DNA of 63,912 nt from Bacteroidales bacterium (GTDB lineage Bacteria; Bacteroidota; Bacteroidia; Bacteroidales; Bacteroidaceae), in assembly GCA_030528715.1 (NCBI GenBank), contig JAUMYJ010000001.1, positions 137,971 to 201,882 on the forward strand, read 5' to 3'. The translations under genes and the position numbers were made by a program. The notes under the pieces were generated by a model. The model worked only from the letters and a program-made list of their open reading frames with translations, made no database searches and was not told the DNA's origin. This document shows positions 47,805-58,805 of the stretch, in pieces; the first letter of the stretch is position 1; each line of letters starts with the position of its first letter.

Positions 47805-48920
47805 ATGATAACTACCGACCAACTCAAAGCACTACAAGAGCGCACTACTGCACTTGGCGACTACCTAGATATACCCCACAAGCGCATCGCATGGGAAGAA
47901 GAGCAGCTGCGCACACAGGCACCCGATTTTTGGAACGACCAAAAACAGGCCGAAGAGCAAATGCGTAAAGTAAAGGCCTTGGAAAAGTGGCTCAACGACT
48001 ACGCACAGCTTACAGCCGAGGTCGAAGAAACAGCCTTGGCCGTAGAGTTCTATCGCGACGAGATGGTTAGCGAAGCAGAAGTAGAGGCCAACTATGCCCG
48101 TGCCATAGCTACACTCGAAGCCCTAGAAATGAAAAACATGCTGCGCCAAGAAGAAGATATCATGGGCTGCGTACTAAAAATAAACTCAGGTGCTGGTGGA
48201 ACTGAGAGCCAAGACTGGGCAAGCATGCTCATGCGTATGTATATGCGCTATGCCGAGGCCGAGGGCCATAAAGTAAACGTGAGCTACTTGCAAGAAGGCG
48301 ACGAGGCTGGCATCAAAACTGTAACCATAGAGGTAGAGGGCGACTATGCCTACGGCTACCTTAAAAGCGAAAATGGTGTGCATCGCTTAGTGCGCGTATC
48401 GCCCTACAATGCACAAGGTAAGCGCATGACTAGCTTTGCTAGCGTGTTTGTCACCCCCTTAGTAGACGATACCATAGAAGTATATGTAGACCCTGCGTGT
48501 ATCAGCTGGGATACGTTTCGCTCAGGCGGTGCCGGTGGACAGAATGTGAATAAGGTAGAGACTGGCGTACGCCTACGCTATCAATACACCGACCCCGACA
48601 CAGGCGAGACAGAAGAAATCTTGATCGAAAACACCGAGAGCCGCAAGCAGCTCGAAAATCGCGAAAATGCGATGCGCCTACTACGTTCGCAGCTCTACGA
48701 CAAAGCATTGCAAAAGCGCAAAGCCGCACAAGCAAAGATAGAGGCAGGGAAAAAGAAAATTGAGTGGGGCTCACAAATCCGTTCTTACGTCTTTGACGAC
48801 CGCCGCGTGAAAGACCATCGCACTGGCTACCAAACAAGCGATGTAGGCGGTGTGATGGACGGCAATCTAGAAGGCCTTATCAAGGCTTACTTAATGGCGT
48901 TTTCAGAAGAAGGAGAGTAG
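47805..48920 (+). CDS. prfB: peptide chain release factor 2 (no programmed frameshift)
   Basis: Terminates at UGA and UAA. 371 residues, with the GGQ motif in RSGGAGGQNVNKVETGVRL and the stop-recognition loop as VRVSPYNAQGKRMTSF (SPY in place of SPF). In many bacteria prfB contains an in-frame UGA read by +1 frameshifting near codon 25. Here the matching site (GDYLDI; TAC CTA GAT) is continuous, so no frameshift is needed. It begins directly at the hisS stop and ends 3 bases before the CYTH gene. Confidence 0.96.
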   Translation: MITTDQLKALQERTTALGDYLDIPHKRIAWEEEQLRTQAPDFWNDQKQAEEQMRKVKALEKWLNDYAQLTAEVEETALAVEFYRDEMVSEAEVEANYARAIATLEALEMKNMLRQEEDIMGCVLKINSGAGGTESQDWASMLMRMYMRYAEAEGHKVNVSYLQEGDEAGIKTVTIEVEGDYAYGYLKSENGVHRLVRVSPYNAQGKRMTSFASVFVTPLVDDTIEVYVDPACISWDTFRSGGAGGQNVNKVETGVRLRYQYTDPDTGETEEILIENTESRKQLENRENAMRLLRSQLYDKALQKRKAAQAKIEAGKKKIEWGSQIRSYVFDDRRVKDHRTGYQTSDVGGVMDGNLEGLIKAYLMAFSEEGE

Positions 48921-48923
48921 CTT

Positions 48924-49406
48924 ATGGCTGTGGAAATCGAGCGTAAATTCCTCGTCACGGGCGAGTATAAACACTTAGCTACAAGCTACACACACATTGC
49001 ACAAGGCTATTTGGCTAAGAGTAATGGGTGCACAGTACGTGTACGACTGCGTGATGAAAGAGGCTACCTCACCATCAAAGGGCCAAGCCGTGATGGTGGC
49101 TTATCACGCTATGAGTTTGAGACCGAAATTCCATCTAGCGATGCACGCTACATGCTGACACTTTGCCACGATGGCGTGGTAGAAAAGTATCGCTACCTTG
49201 TGCCATCGGGTGAGCATACGATTGAAGTAGACGAGTTTTTGGGACACAATGCTGGCTTAATCATAGCCGAGGTTGAGCTAAGCTGTGAAACCGAAAGCAT
49301 ATCACTCCCACCTTTCATCGGCACCGAAGTAACTGGTGATATACAGTATTACAACGCGTATCTTAGTGCCCACCCTTACGATACGTGGCCACACACAGAG
49401 CCATAG
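48924..49406 (+). CDS. CYTH domain protein (triphosphate tunnel metalloenzyme)
   Basis: A 160-residue protein. The N-terminal EIERKFL (ExExK motif) and the alternating Arg/Lys/Glu pairs TVRVRLRDERGYLTIKGP, RYEFETEI, EVDEFLG and AEVELS form the tunnel of CYTH enzymes, which hydrolyse inorganic triphosphate or related compounds. Substrate is not proven. Confidence 0.9.
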   Translation: MAVEIERKFLVTGEYKHLATSYTHIAQGYLAKSNGCTVRVRLRDERGYLTIKGPSRDGGLSRYEFETEIPSSDARYMLTLCHDGVVEKYRYLVPSGEHTIEVDEFLGHNAGLIIAEVELSCETESISLPPFIGTEVTGDIQYYNAYLSAHPYDTWPHTEP

Positions 49407-49410
49407 CTCC

Positions 49411-50661
49411 ATGTCTAATTATCCCTCCCTCTCCCCCTTGTCAGAAGCGACACAGCGCTACATTGCCCAGCATCTTACGGACAATGTGGCGCAATTGGCA
49501 CTGCGCGGTACAAAGGATACCAACATAGACCTCACAGCCGCACTCACACACATCGAAGCCCTGCAACGCTTGCGTACCAAAGTACCCACGTGGACTATAA
49601 CAAAGGGGCTACGATTTCCACTACGTTTGGCATTAGAGCAATGCTCGGGTGAGATTATAGCCAAGCATAAAGCAGCACTTATCGCTAGCCTACTACCTAC
49701 CAAAGGCATACGTATGGCCGATATAACAGGGGGCATGGGGGTGGATTTTTGGGCTATCACAACTGCCGTCGATGTAGCAGAAGCACACTACATTGAGCGT
49801 TTGCCACAGCTCTGTGCTGCCGCAGCTCATAACTTTCCGTTGCTTGGCTTACAGCACACCACTGTGCATTGTAACGAGAGTGAAGATTGGCTAGCTGCAC
49901 AGCCCAAAGATAGCCTTGACTTGATCTATCTAGACCCAGCACGCCGCGATGGACACGGCCGAAAGACCATATTACTCGAAGACTGCACTCCCAACCTTAC
50001 AACACTATTACCCAACTTACTAGATAAGGCCAAGTTAGTAGTGGCCAAGCTATCGCCCATGCTTGATATTCATGCTACGATAGCACGTTTCTCAGGTGTG
50101 CAAGATGTACATATATATAGCCATCAAGGCGAATGCAAAGAGGTCGTGCTAATAATCGGTCGCGAAGCAGTTGAGGAGCCAAGGCTGCATTGTCACGCCA
50201 TGGACTATACCACTCACTTGACTTTTTTACCGAGCAAAGAGCATGCCGTACGCATTACAATAGCCACTACACTGCGTGCGTACCTCTACGAGCCAGATGT
50301 TGCTGTAATGAAAGCTGGTGCATTTGCCAGCGTGGCTACTGCCTGTGGGTCTGACCTCGAAAAGCTACACCCTAACAGCCATCTCTATACAAGTGATACG
50401 CTACATAAGCATTTTGCAGGACGATGTTTTCGTATCGTGGCCGATACACCTATCAACAAAAAAGCCGTACGCACTACTTACGCCACGCACATCGATCTAG
50501 ATAGCAAACCAAAGGCTAATCTAACCGTGCGTAATTTTCCAACGACCGTGACCCAGCTGCGTAAGCAATTACAACTCTCTGAGGGAGGCGTTCTCTATCT
50601 TTTTGCCACGACACTACACGATGGTACGCATCGGCTATTATGGTGCAAAAAGGTGGGCTAA
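49411..50661 (+). CDS. class I SAM-dependent methyltransferase with THUMP-like domain
   Basis: A 416-residue protein of the Porphyromonas PG_1098 type. The SAM site is RMADITGGMGVDFWAI, the catalytic-like motif LIYLDPARRDGHGRK resembles DPPY-type motifs, and the C-terminal THUMP-like/ferredoxin-like part (about 290-415) is for RNA binding. It probably methylates rRNA or tRNA; target unknown. The start at 49411 begins right before MSNYPSLSPLS; a longer frame (49336) overlaps the CYTH gene. Confidence 0.85.
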   Translation: MSNYPSLSPLSEATQRYIAQHLTDNVAQLALRGTKDTNIDLTAALTHIEALQRLRTKVPTWTITKGLRFPLRLALEQCSGEIIAKHKAALIASLLPTKGIRMADITGGMGVDFWAITTAVDVAEAHYIERLPQLCAAAAHNFPLLGLQHTTVHCNESEDWLAAQPKDSLDLIYLDPARRDGHGRKTILLEDCTPNLTTLLPNLLDKAKLVVAKLSPMLDIHATIARFSGVQDVHIYSHQGECKEVVLIIGREAVEEPRLHCHAMDYTTHLTFLPSKEHAVRITIATTLRAYLYEPDVAVMKAGAFASVATACGSDLEKLHPNSHLYTSDTLHKHFAGRCFRIVADTPINKKAVRTTYATHIDLDSKPKANLTVRNFPTTVTQLRKQLQLSEGGVLYLFATTLHDGTHRLLWCKKVG

Positions 50662-50686
50662 AATACCGATTGCACAACATTGTATC

Positions 50687-50717
50687 TTGGTAATGTCACC
50701 AAAAAAATGTATTTTTG
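50687..50717 (+). promoter_or_regulatory. promoter of the FAD-dependent protein
   Basis: TTG at 50687-50689, 20 bases, TATTTTTG at 50710-50717. It is 53 bases before the gene. Confidence 0.7.
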
Positions 50718-50770
50718 CACCCTAACATTGGCTTCATCTGCAAGCCACACAGACCATTAAGACTCACACC

Positions 50771-52399
50771 ATGACTCATACTATACAATTGCGTTTGCGT
50801 CCAGAGCAAGCGCACACCCCAGACTTGCTGCGTACTACCATATTGCGCGAACTACGCCTAGCACGTACAGCCGATGTCGTGTGGCGCATTCGCAAGAAAA
50901 GTATTGATGCCCGCCATCGTAACGTGCTGGTAAACCTTACGCTAGATGTCTATGTTGATGAGCCACTTCCTGCGCCAGAGCATGCCCACATAAGCTATCC
51001 ATCGGTAGAGGGTAAGCCCGTAGCTATCGTTGTAGGCGCGGGGCCTGCGGGCTATTTTGCAGCATTGCGCCTTATAGAGCGTGGTGTACGCCCCATATTG
51101 CTTGAACGTGGCCGCTGTGTAGCCGATCGTAAGAAAGATATAGCACGCATTCCACAAACCCAAACGATAGACCCTGAAAGCAATTACAGCTTTGGCGAGG
51201 GTGGGGCAGGAGCTTTCTCTGACGGCAAACTCTATACACGCTCTAAGAAACGTGGCAATGTTGAGAAAATCTTACAAGTCTTTTGCTATCATGGTGCACA
51301 AGAAAACATTCTCTATGACGCTCACCCTCACATTGGTACAGACAAGCTACCTAAAATCATTGAGCGTATGCGCCAAACCATTACAGGGGCAGGTGGTGAG
51401 GTACACTTTAACACATTGGTGAATGGCCTTATCGTAAAGGAGCAACATGTACTAGGAGTGCGTACTAAGGACGGTCGTACCTTTACTGGCCCTGTGATTT
51501 TGGCTACGGGACATTCTGCACGTGATGTCTATCGCTTTCTCTACAAAGATGGTGTGCTTATTGAGCCCAAAGGGTTAGCTGTGGGCGTACGCTTAGAGCA
51601 CCCACAACACCTCATAGACCAGCTGCAATACCATAATGCCGAGGGACGTGGCAAATATCTGCCAGCAGCCGAATATGCCTATGTAACACAAGCATCAGAA
51701 CGTGGCGTATATAGCTTTTGCATGTGCCCAGGTGGTTTCGTAGTACCTGCGGCTACGGGGTATGAGCAAGTTGTAGTCAATGGTATGAGCCCTGCCAATC
51801 GTGGCTCACGATGGAGCAATTCGGGCATGGTGGTAGAGGTGCGTCCAGAAGACTTACAAGACCCTAAGCTAGCCGACTTCATGCAAGAAGCCATGGCCGA
51901 TGAAGGGTTTGCACAAGCGCACACCGACTATGACGACCCCAGCAATCCGCTACGTTTAATGTACCTACAAGAAGCCTTAGAACGTATGAGTTGGCTACAA
52001 GGTGGTTGTACGCTTTGTGCTCCGGCACAGCGTATGGCTGATTTTGTGCAAAGCAAGCTAAGCTACGACTTGCCCAAATCGTCTTACACAGCAGGACTTA
52101 TTAGCTCGCCGCTGCATTTTTGGTTGCCACGCTTCGTACGCGAACGCTTGCAAAAAGCCTTTGTCGATTTCGACCGCAAGTGTCATGGTTTTTTAACTAA
52201 CGAAGCTGTGATGATAGGTGTAGAGAGCCGTACAAGTGCTCCGGTACGTATCCCACGCGACAAAGCAACCTTGGTACACACTGGTCTAGCAGGCTTTTAT
52301 CCTTGTGGCGAGGGGGCTGGTTATGCTGGGGGTATCGTAAGTGCTGCGATTGATGGTGAGCGTTGCGCAGACGCCTTAGCTGATACGCTTATAAATTAA
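50771..52399 (+). CDS. FAD-dependent oxidoreductase (COG2509 type)
   Basis: A 542-residue flavoprotein. An N-terminal segment of about 85 residues precedes the dinucleotide-binding VAIVVGAGPAGYFAALRL, then GEGGAGAFSDGKLYTRSK, LATGHSARDVY and the C-terminal FYPCGEGAGYAGGIVSAAIDG. The family is annotated only as uncharacterised FAD-dependent dehydrogenases. It has its own promoter. Confidence 0.92.
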   Translation: MTHTIQLRLRPEQAHTPDLLRTTILRELRLARTADVVWRIRKKSIDARHRNVLVNLTLDVYVDEPLPAPEHAHISYPSVEGKPVAIVVGAGPAGYFAALRLIERGVRPILLERGRCVADRKKDIARIPQTQTIDPESNYSFGEGGAGAFSDGKLYTRSKKRGNVEKILQVFCYHGAQENILYDAHPHIGTDKLPKIIERMRQTITGAGGEVHFNTLVNGLIVKEQHVLGVRTKDGRTFTGPVILATGHSARDVYRFLYKDGVLIEPKGLAVGVRLEHPQHLIDQLQYHNAEGRGKYLPAAEYAYVTQASERGVYSFCMCPGGFVVPAATGYEQVVVNGMSPANRGSRWSNSGMVVEVRPEDLQDPKLADFMQEAMADEGFAQAHTDYDDPSNPLRLMYLQEALERMSWLQGGCTLCAPAQRMADFVQSKLSYDLPKSSYTAGLISSPLHFWLPRFVRERLQKAFVDFDRKCHGFLTNEAVMIGVESRTSAPVRIPRDKATLVHTGLAGFYPCGEGAGYAGGIVSAAIDGERCADALADTLIN

Positions 52400-52775
52400 G
52401 CTAACACCATCACGCACCCACATGTATTCTGTGCGTATTGTTCCTACCACATTATCATGTTTATTTCGTAGTTCGAGACAAAAGTCAACTTTCAGCGGTA
52501 ACATAAAAGAAGCTCAAGGTGTGTCTATGGTATACTCTTAAAGCAAATGTAGAAGAGAATGTTAACATAAGCTCATTTATAATGCTAGCCACTACTCCCT
52601 CGGCTTACTACACATATGTTATAAGATATTGCGATGGTACTCCTCCCGCTTTTAACACAGGTTAGGATTATTTACACCTTCACGAAGTCACTGCATGCGT
52701 AAAATGCATTTCCTTTGCAGGAAAAATTATGCCACCACGTGGCACAACGCTATTTTATAATCAAAACATTACACC
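52400..52775. other. spacer before yceI-like gene
   Basis: No gene, RNA signature or strong repeat. A TTCCTTTGC resembling a -7 box lies about 60 bases before the gene. Confidence 0.45.
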
Positions 52776-53432
52776 ATGATTAAAACTACACTTGCTACAG
52801 CCACAATGGCTCTTGCACTCGCACTAACTAGCTGCGGTGGTTCTAGCACACAAGCAACCCAATCTAGCGATGCTCAAGCTGCTACAATCAGTAATGACTC
52901 TACTGCTATTGACACAGCTGCCTCTACCATTCAATGGAAGGGCACCAAGCCTGGTGGCGAGCACTGGGGTACAGTAGCCCTACAAAGTGGTCAAATCTAC
53001 ACGAACGAAGCTGGTGAGCTCGTAGGTGGTAACTTTACCATCGATATGGCAAGCATCGTATGTGCTGACCTTGACGAAGCCTCAGGCAAGCAAGCTCTCG
53101 AAACACACTTGAAGAACGAAGACTTCTTCAACGTAGCTAAGTACCCTACGGCTAAGTTTGAAATTACAGCCGTAACACCACAAGCTACTGATAGTACGAC
53201 ACACCTCATCAGCGGTAACTTGACGCTCTTGGATTCTACCAAGAACATCTCATTCCCCGCTACACTCACACAAGCTAATGGTGTAGCCGAAGCTAAGACA
53301 GTAACTTTCGTTATTGACCGCACACAATGGGGAGTAACTTACAGCTCTAAGAGCATCTTCGCTGAGCTCAAAGATAAGTTTATCAACGATAACATTGAGC
53401 TTACCATCACAGCTAAGACCATAGCTAAGTAA
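52776..53432 (+). CDS. YceI-family lipoprotein
   Basis: A 218-residue protein. The signal ends in the lipobox ALTSC (Cys20). After a Ser/Thr/Ala linker, the YceI lipid/isoprenoid-binding beta-barrel begins at STIQWKGTKPGGEHWG and contains the typical FTIDMASIV, HLKNEDFFNVAKYPTAKFEIT and VTFVIDRTQWGVTY. It probably binds polyisoprenoids in the periplasm. It has its own terminator. Confidence 0.93.
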   Translation: MIKTTLATATMALALALTSCGGSSTQATQSSDAQAATISNDSTAIDTAASTIQWKGTKPGGEHWGTVALQSGQIYTNEAGELVGGNFTIDMASIVCADLDEASGKQALETHLKNEDFFNVAKYPTAKFEITAVTPQATDSTTHLISGNLTLLDSTKNISFPATLTQANGVAEAKTVTFVIDRTQWGVTYSSKSIFAELKDKFINDNIELTITAKTIAK

Positions 53433-53456
53433 ATTTTAGCTGCCGAATAACCAATT

Positions 53457-53492
53457 AAAGCCTGCCCTCAACTAGTACTGAGGGCAGGCTTT
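53457..53492 (+). terminator. yceI-like gene terminator
   Basis: Perfect 14-bp arms AAAGCCTGCCCTCA and TGAGGGCAGGCTTT around ACTAGTAC. Confidence 0.85.
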
Positions 53493-53565
53493 AAGCATGG
53501 TAAAAAGAAATACTATGGTAAGACAGATAAAAAAGGCACAACCTTAATATACTCTCATACAAAGA

Positions 53566-53609
53566 ACTCCCCCAAACTCTCCGTACTCTAACGGCTGGCT
53601 TGAGGGAGT
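53566..53609 (-). terminator. ahpF-side terminator hairpin
   Basis: Arms ACTCCCCCAA/TTGAGGGAGT with one mismatch. On the minus strand TTCTTTG follows. It lies 49 bases beyond the ahpF stop. Confidence 0.5.
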
Positions 53610-53657
53610 AGTGATTATGGCTCAATCACTTCTCATTCTTTAAGGCTAGTATAAGCT

Positions 53658-55217
53658 CTAAATATCACCACGCATAGCGTCTTCAAAGGCAGCTAAAGAA
53701 GCCTTAGCCCCCTCACCCATAGCAATAATAATCTGATTGTATGGTACAGAACTGCAATCACCTGCTGCATATACGCCCTTGGCCGAAGCACGGCAATGAT
53801 CGTCTATGATGATTTCACCCATGCGGTTACGTTCGAGTTTGTCGGCAAAAATATCTGTATTGGCCACAAGACCGATTTGTACAAAGATACCATCAAGTGC
53901 CACAATTTGTTCAGTCTCGGTATTGCGGTCTTTAAGACGTAAGCCAGTAACCTTATAGCCATCACCGATAACCTCAGTACTAGCTGTACTCTTAAACACC
54001 TCGACATTGGGTAATGTAGCCAGCTTGTCTTGCAAAACATGGTCGGCTTTGAGCTCATGCATAAACTCCACGACAGTTACTTTATCACAAATACCAGCCA
54101 AGTCAATAGCAGCTTCTATGCCCGAGTTACCGCCTCCTATAACAGCAACGTGTTTACCCTTAAATAGTGGTCCATCGCAATGTGGACAGAAAGCGACCCC
54201 CTTGCCAATATAATCATTCTCGCCAGGTATACCTAACTTACGCCACTTAGCCCCAGTAGCCACAATGAGGGCCTGTGCCTCAAAAGACTCTTTGGCAGGC
54301 GTTATAATGGTGCGGCTCTCATCCGTAAGTACCACCTCACTCACACGTCGGTTTTCGAAGATGGCAATAGGATAGTCTTGCGCATGTGTACGCAATGCAT
54401 TTGCTAGCTCAGCACCCGTAGTTTGGGGTACAGAGATGAGATTTTCAATAGCTACGGTTTCTTTAACCTGCCCACCGACATTCTCACTCACAATGGCTAC
54501 ATTGAGCCCTTTGCGTGCTGAGTAAACGGCAGCTGCTATGCCAGCAGGACCACCACCCATAACTACAACATCAAACGTATGGTGCGTAGGATTGATATCA
54601 AGCGTATCACCTCCAAAAGTAGCTTCGAGCTTATCAAGGAGTTCGCCCAACTCGCCACGCCCTACATGAAATTGAGTTTCATCTTGAAAAACCGTAGGTA
54701 CCGCTTGTACCCTCCACTGCTTGCTTTCGTCTTCATTATCCTCGCCTACCACAATCGTGTGCGACACATCGGGGTTGAATATTGCTACCTGATTGAGTGC
54801 TTGTACAACATCGGGACAGTTGGTACACGTTAGCGAAACAAAGCTACGCAGTACAATAGGACCTTTCAAAGCACGTATACGTGCTTGCGTGATGGCATCA
54901 GGCAAAGTCTTGCCTTGGCCATCTGCATTAAATACAGCCAACAATAGCGTAGTGAACTCGTGACCACCTGGCGTACCTTGAAAAGTGATACCTAATGGTT
55001 TACCATCTCGACTGATGCTAAACGAAGGAGCTGTACCAGCTATGGTAGCATCTACCACTGTAAGGCGTGGCGAAGCTGAAGCAAAATCATGTACAAACTC
55101 TGACAACTCGGCTGCATGACCACCTTGCGATACGTCTGCATTTAAGTATAGGGTATAGTCGTGCGAGAGGCCAGCATAGATGCCACGCACTTGTTCGATA
55201 AGGGCTGATTCTATCAT
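53658..55217 (-). CDS. ahpF: alkyl hydroperoxide reductase subunit F
   Basis: NADH-dependent disulfide reductase of AhpC. 519 residues from ATG 55217 (E. coli AhpF has 521). The N-terminal redox domain has CTNC, the FAD site has [20 protein letters not shown], and the redox site is FCPHCDGP followed by the NAD site [16 protein letters not shown]. It ends with [17 protein letters not shown] longer frame opening at 55256 is not supported. It is paired with ahpC 126 bases upstream on the same strand. Confidence 0.96.
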   Translation of the reverse strand: MIESALIEQVRGIYAGLSHDYTLYLNADVSQGGHAAELSEFVHDFASASPRLTVVDATIAGTAPSFSISRDGKPLGITFQGTPGGHEFTTLLLAVFNADGQGKTLPDAITQARIRALKGPIVLRSFVSLTCTNCPDVVQALNQVAIFNPDVSHTIVVGEDNEDESKQWRVQAVPTVFQDETQFHVGRGELGELLDKLEATFGGDTLDINPTHHTFDVVVMGGGPAGIAAAVYSARKGLNVAIVSENVGGQVKETVAIENLISVPQTTGAELANALRTHAQDYPIAIFENRRVSEVVLTDESRTIITPAKESFEAQALIVATGAKWRKLGIPGENDYIGKGVAFCPHCDGPLFKGKHVAVIGGGNSGIEAAIDLAGICDKVTVVEFMHELKADHVLQDKLATLPNVEVFKSTASTEVIGDGYKVTGLRLKDRNTETEQIVALDGIFVQIGLVANTDIFADKLERNRMGEIIIDDHCRASAKGVYAAGDCSSVPYNQIIIAMGEGAKASLAAFEDAMRGDI

Positions 55218-55343
55218 AGTTTTGACGTGCTTGTAATGATACAACAAGGGCCACACGGCTATTAGAGCAAGCTACGCGCGGCCCGTTTGTTGATGTTATA
55301 TGATAGCTATGTTTGTTAGATAGCCATCGGGTATCGTCGGGGT

Positions 55344-55910
55344 TTAGATTTTACCAATAAGATTGATGCTTGGCTTAAGCGTTTCAGCATCTTTCTTCCA
55401 CTTAGCAGGGCATACTTCACCATCGTGAGAGGCGACATATTGAGCTGCTTCTACCTTGCGAAGAAGTTCTTCGGCATTACGGCCGATACTATTGTCGTGT
55501 ACTTCGGCCAGCTTGATTTGACCCTCAGGATTGATCACGAATGTACCACGGAGCGCCATACCCTCTTCTTCGATCATTACACCAAAGGCACGCGCCAAAG
55601 CACCCGTAGGGTCGGCCAACATAGGGTATTGTATTTTCTTGATGGCAGGTGAAGCATCGTGCCATGCCTTGTGTACAAAGTGTGTGTCGGTACTCACAGA
55701 GTAAACCTCTACACCAAGCGATTCAAATTTGGCGTAGTTGTCAGCCATATCTTCGAGCTCAGTTGGGCATACAAAAGTAAAGTCAGCAGGATAGAAGAAG
55801 AAGATACCCCACTTGCCTTTTACATCTTCGGTAGTGATCGTTTTGAACTCGCCGTTGTGATAGGCTTGCACCTTGAACTCGGGCACTTGCTGATTGATAA
55901 TAGTCTCCAT
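55344..55910 (-). CDS. ahpC: alkyl hydroperoxide reductase subunit C (peroxiredoxin)
   Basis: Typical 2-Cys peroxiredoxin, 188 residues from ATG 55910. Peroxidatic Cys48 in DFTFVCPTELED; resolving Cys167 in GEVCPAKW. It detoxifies H2O2 and organic peroxides, re-reduced by AhpF. A strong promoter lies upstream. Confidence 0.97.
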   Translation of the reverse strand: METIINQQVPEFKVQAYHNGEFKTITTEDVKGKWGIFFFYPADFTFVCPTELEDMADNYAKFESLGVEVYSVSTDTHFVHKAWHDASPAIKKIQYPMLADPTGALARAFGVMIEEEGMALRGTFVINPEGQIKLAEVHDNSIGRNAEELLRKVEAAQYVASHDGEVCPAKWKKDAETLKPSINLIGKI

Positions 55911-55970
55911 CGTCGTTATATTTTGGAATGTTTTTAGTCTGTTACAGAGGACTGAGCCTCGTTTACAATA

Positions 55971-56002
55971 CAAAGGTACATACTTATACCCTGGTGGCCA
56001 AA
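55971..56002 (-). promoter_or_regulatory. ahpC promoter
   Basis: On the minus strand: TTTG (55999-56002), 20 bases, TACCTTTG (55971-55978), about 60 bases before the ATG. The position excludes the longer frame starting at 55973. Confidence 0.8.
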
Positions 56003-56079
56003 TATTGGCTATTGAAATTATCTATAAGAGAGATTTACTAGACCTATGCTTATTATTTTTAAGTTCATCAGACTAGCCC

Positions 56080-58719
56080 CTATTGACCAATAACGCGCTT
56101 TATGTTGCTCAACGTGTTGAGTGCATCAAGCGGGGTAAGATTATTGATATCAAGACTGCGCAGTTCTTCGCGTATTTGTACTAAAATGGGGTCATCTAGC
56201 TGAAAAAAATTCATCTGAACGCCTCCCACTTGCTCACTTGTAGTGTGTTTGGTATCTTGATGGAGGGCTTCGGGAATGGTAGCCATGGTTTCTCGGCTAC
56301 GATCGGTATGGCGTTCGAGGTCGGACAGCACAGCTTCGGCACGCTGTACGATACTAGGAGGCATACCTGCTAGACGTGCCACATGAATACCAAATGAATG
56401 TTCACTACCACCACGCTCCAACTTCCGTACAAATACCACATGACCATCTATTTCGCGCACGCTGACGTTATAGTTCTTAATGCGTGGGTAAAGTTGCTCC
56501 ATAGCGTTGAGTTCGTGGTAATGAGTGGCAAATAGCGTACGTGCACGGCTATTATCATGCTGATGTATATGCTCCACAATAGCCCATGCTAATGAAATCC
56601 CATCATAGGTGGAAGTGCCACGCCCTAACTCGTCAAAAAGCACCAATGAACGAGGCGTGAGGTTGTTCATGATATTCGCAGCCTCGTTCATCTCCACCAT
56701 AAAGGTACTCTCTCCCATGGAGATATTATCACTAGCTCCCACACGTGTAAAGATCTTATCTACCAAACCTATACGTGCAGCTTCGGCAGGTACAAAACTA
56801 CCTATCTGTGCTAAAAGGGCGATGAGTGCAGTTTGACGCAAGAGTGCACTTTTACCTGCCATATTAGGTCCTGTCAACATGATCACTTGTTGCGTATCAG
56901 TATCAAGCCTTACATCGTTAGCCACATAAGACTCACCAGCAGGTAATTGTGTTTCTATCACGGGGTGGCGTCCAGCCTTAATATCAATCACCGTTGTATC
57001 GTCTACCAAAGGCCGCGCATAACGGCGATGACGTGCCGTAGTAGCAAGCCCATGCAAACAATCAAGCTCAGCAATCAGACGTGCGTTACTCTGAATGGAC
57101 ATAATATGGCGTGCAGCAGCTGTAATAAGCTCTTCAAAGAGGCGCTGCTCAATGGCTTGGATACGCCCCTCAGCACCAAGTATCTTTTCTTCGTAGGCTT
57201 TGAGCTCTTCGGTAATATAACGCTCTGCCTGTGTGAGGGTTTGCTTTCGTATCCACGTATTAGGCACACGCTCTTTATAGGTATTACGAACCTCAATATA
57301 ATAGCCAAAGACATTGTTAAAGCTAATTTTAAGACTCGGAATACCGGTAGCTTCGGCTTCACGCATTTGGATTTCGAGCAAACGATCTTTACCATGAGTC
57401 GCAATACCACGTAAGTCATCAAGCTCAGCATCTACACCTTCTGCAATAAAGCCTCCTTTACTAACCACTACGGGAGGATTTAGCGTGAGTGTACGGGCTA
57501 TTTGAGTACGTAGCTCATCAAGTGCTTCCAAACGATTTCCCATTTGCTCAAACACAGAGAAATCAGCTTGCTCTAAGGCTTGTTTGAGTGGTACTATTGC
57601 ATCTAGCGATAGGCGCAGTTGTTGCATCTCACGTGGCCCGATACGATGCATTGCCACTTTCATACCGAGCCGTTCGAGGTCACCCACACTAGGCAACCTC
57701 TCGGTACAGAGGTCAGAAAATTCAGGCTGGCGAAAGAAATACTCCACACAATCTAAACGCCTATTGATAGCCTCTACCTGACGTAAAGGAAAAATAAGCC
57801 AACGGTGCAACAAACGCCCACCCATTGGAGTTGTAGTGTTATCTATCACCTGCAACAGAGAGCGACCACCCTCATTGAGCGGGCGTACCAATTCTAAATT
57901 GCGCTCAGTAAACCGATCTAATCGTACATACTGCGTATCGTCTACGGGCACAATGTTGGTTATATGGCCAATATGCGTATGCTGTGTGTTTTGCAAATAG
58001 TGCATGATGGCACCAGCCGCTCCTATGGCTGTTGTAAAATGATCTACACCATACCCTTTCAAGCTCTTTACACCAAAGTGTTTAAGCAATCGATCTGTAC
58101 CAGCTTCAATGTCAAAACACCAGTCTTCGAGTGCAAACACAAAAAATCCTGCACCAAAATGTGTGTCAAAAAGCATACGTTTAGTTTGCTCCACAAGCAC
58201 TTCTTTGGGGCGAAAGTTTTCAAGCAATTTATCGATATCTTTTGCTGTACCTTCGGCCGTAAGAAATTCACCCGTAGAGAGATCCAACAATGCCAGGCCA
58301 AAACTTTTTTTCCCCTGTGTAACCGCAGCTAAAAAGTTATTTTCCTTGCTTTGCAGCACATTATCTGTCACAGCTACACCAGGTGTCACGAGTTCGGTGA
58401 TGCCACGTTTTACAAGTTTTTTGGTCGTTTTAGGGTCTTCAAGCTGATCACAAATAGCCACACGACGACCTGCACGCACCAGCTTAGGCAAGTAGCTTTC
58501 GAGGGAATGATAAGGAAATCCAGCCATCTCAGTACCAGCCTGCGCTCCCTTATTACTACGATGCGTAAGCGTAATGCCTAAGATCCGTGCTGCCTCTATG
58601 GCATCTTCAGCATAGCTCTCATAAAAGTCACCACAGCGAAACAACATCAAAGCATCAGGATGCTGTGCTTTGAGATCGTAATATTGCTTCATCATGGGCG
58701 TGAGTTCGCTTTTAGCCAT
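56080..58719 (-). CDS. mutS: DNA mismatch repair protein MutS
   Basis: An 879-residue mismatch sensor. The mismatch-binding Phe-X-Glu is in [10 protein letters not shown] (residues about 27-36), the ATPase Walker A is [17 protein letters not shown], and [23 protein letters not shown] signature and ATHYHELN follow. The C-terminal helix-turn-helix segment ([12 protein letters not shown]) is present. No frameshift or missing residue was noticed. Confidence 0.97.
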   Translation of the reverse strand: MAKSELTPMMKQYYDLKAQHPDALMLFRCGDFYESYAEDAIEAARILGITLTHRSNKGAQAGTEMAGFPYHSLESYLPKLVRAGRRVAICDQLEDPKTTKKLVKRGITELVTPGVAVTDNVLQSKENNFLAAVTQGKKSFGLALLDLSTGEFLTAEGTAKDIDKLLENFRPKEVLVEQTKRMLFDTHFGAGFFVFALEDWCFDIEAGTDRLLKHFGVKSLKGYGVDHFTTAIGAAGAIMHYLQNTQHTHIGHITNIVPVDDTQYVRLDRFTERNLELVRPLNEGGRSLLQVIDNTTTPMGGRLLHRWLIFPLRQVEAINRRLDCVEYFFRQPEFSDLCTERLPSVGDLERLGMKVAMHRIGPREMQQLRLSLDAIVPLKQALEQADFSVFEQMGNRLEALDELRTQIARTLTLNPPVVVSKGGFIAEGVDAELDDLRGIATHGKDRLLEIQMREAEATGIPSLKISFNNVFGYYIEVRNTYKERVPNTWIRKQTLTQAERYITEELKAYEEKILGAEGRIQAIEQRLFEELITAAARHIMSIQSNARLIAELDCLHGLATTARHRRYARPLVDDTTVIDIKAGRHPVIETQLPAGESYVANDVRLDTDTQQVIMLTGPNMAGKSALLRQTALIALLAQIGSFVPAEAARIGLVDKIFTRVGASDNISMGESTFMVEMNEAANIMNNLTPRSLVLFDELGRGTSTYDGISLAWAIVEHIHQHDNSRARTLFATHYHELNAMEQLYPRIKNYNVSVREIDGHVVFVRKLERGGSEHSFGIHVARLAGMPPSIVQRAEAVLSDLERHTDRSRETMATIPEALHQDTKHTTSEQVGGVQMNFFQLDDPILVQIREELRSLDINNLTPLDALNTLSNIKRVIGQ

Positions 58720-58805
58720 AGGAAAAGTGTTTGAACGTTTATTTATATCTATAGAAATAAAGCCACGACAGCATTAGCCAAGGTATGCTTGACTAGCTCC
58801 ATAGC

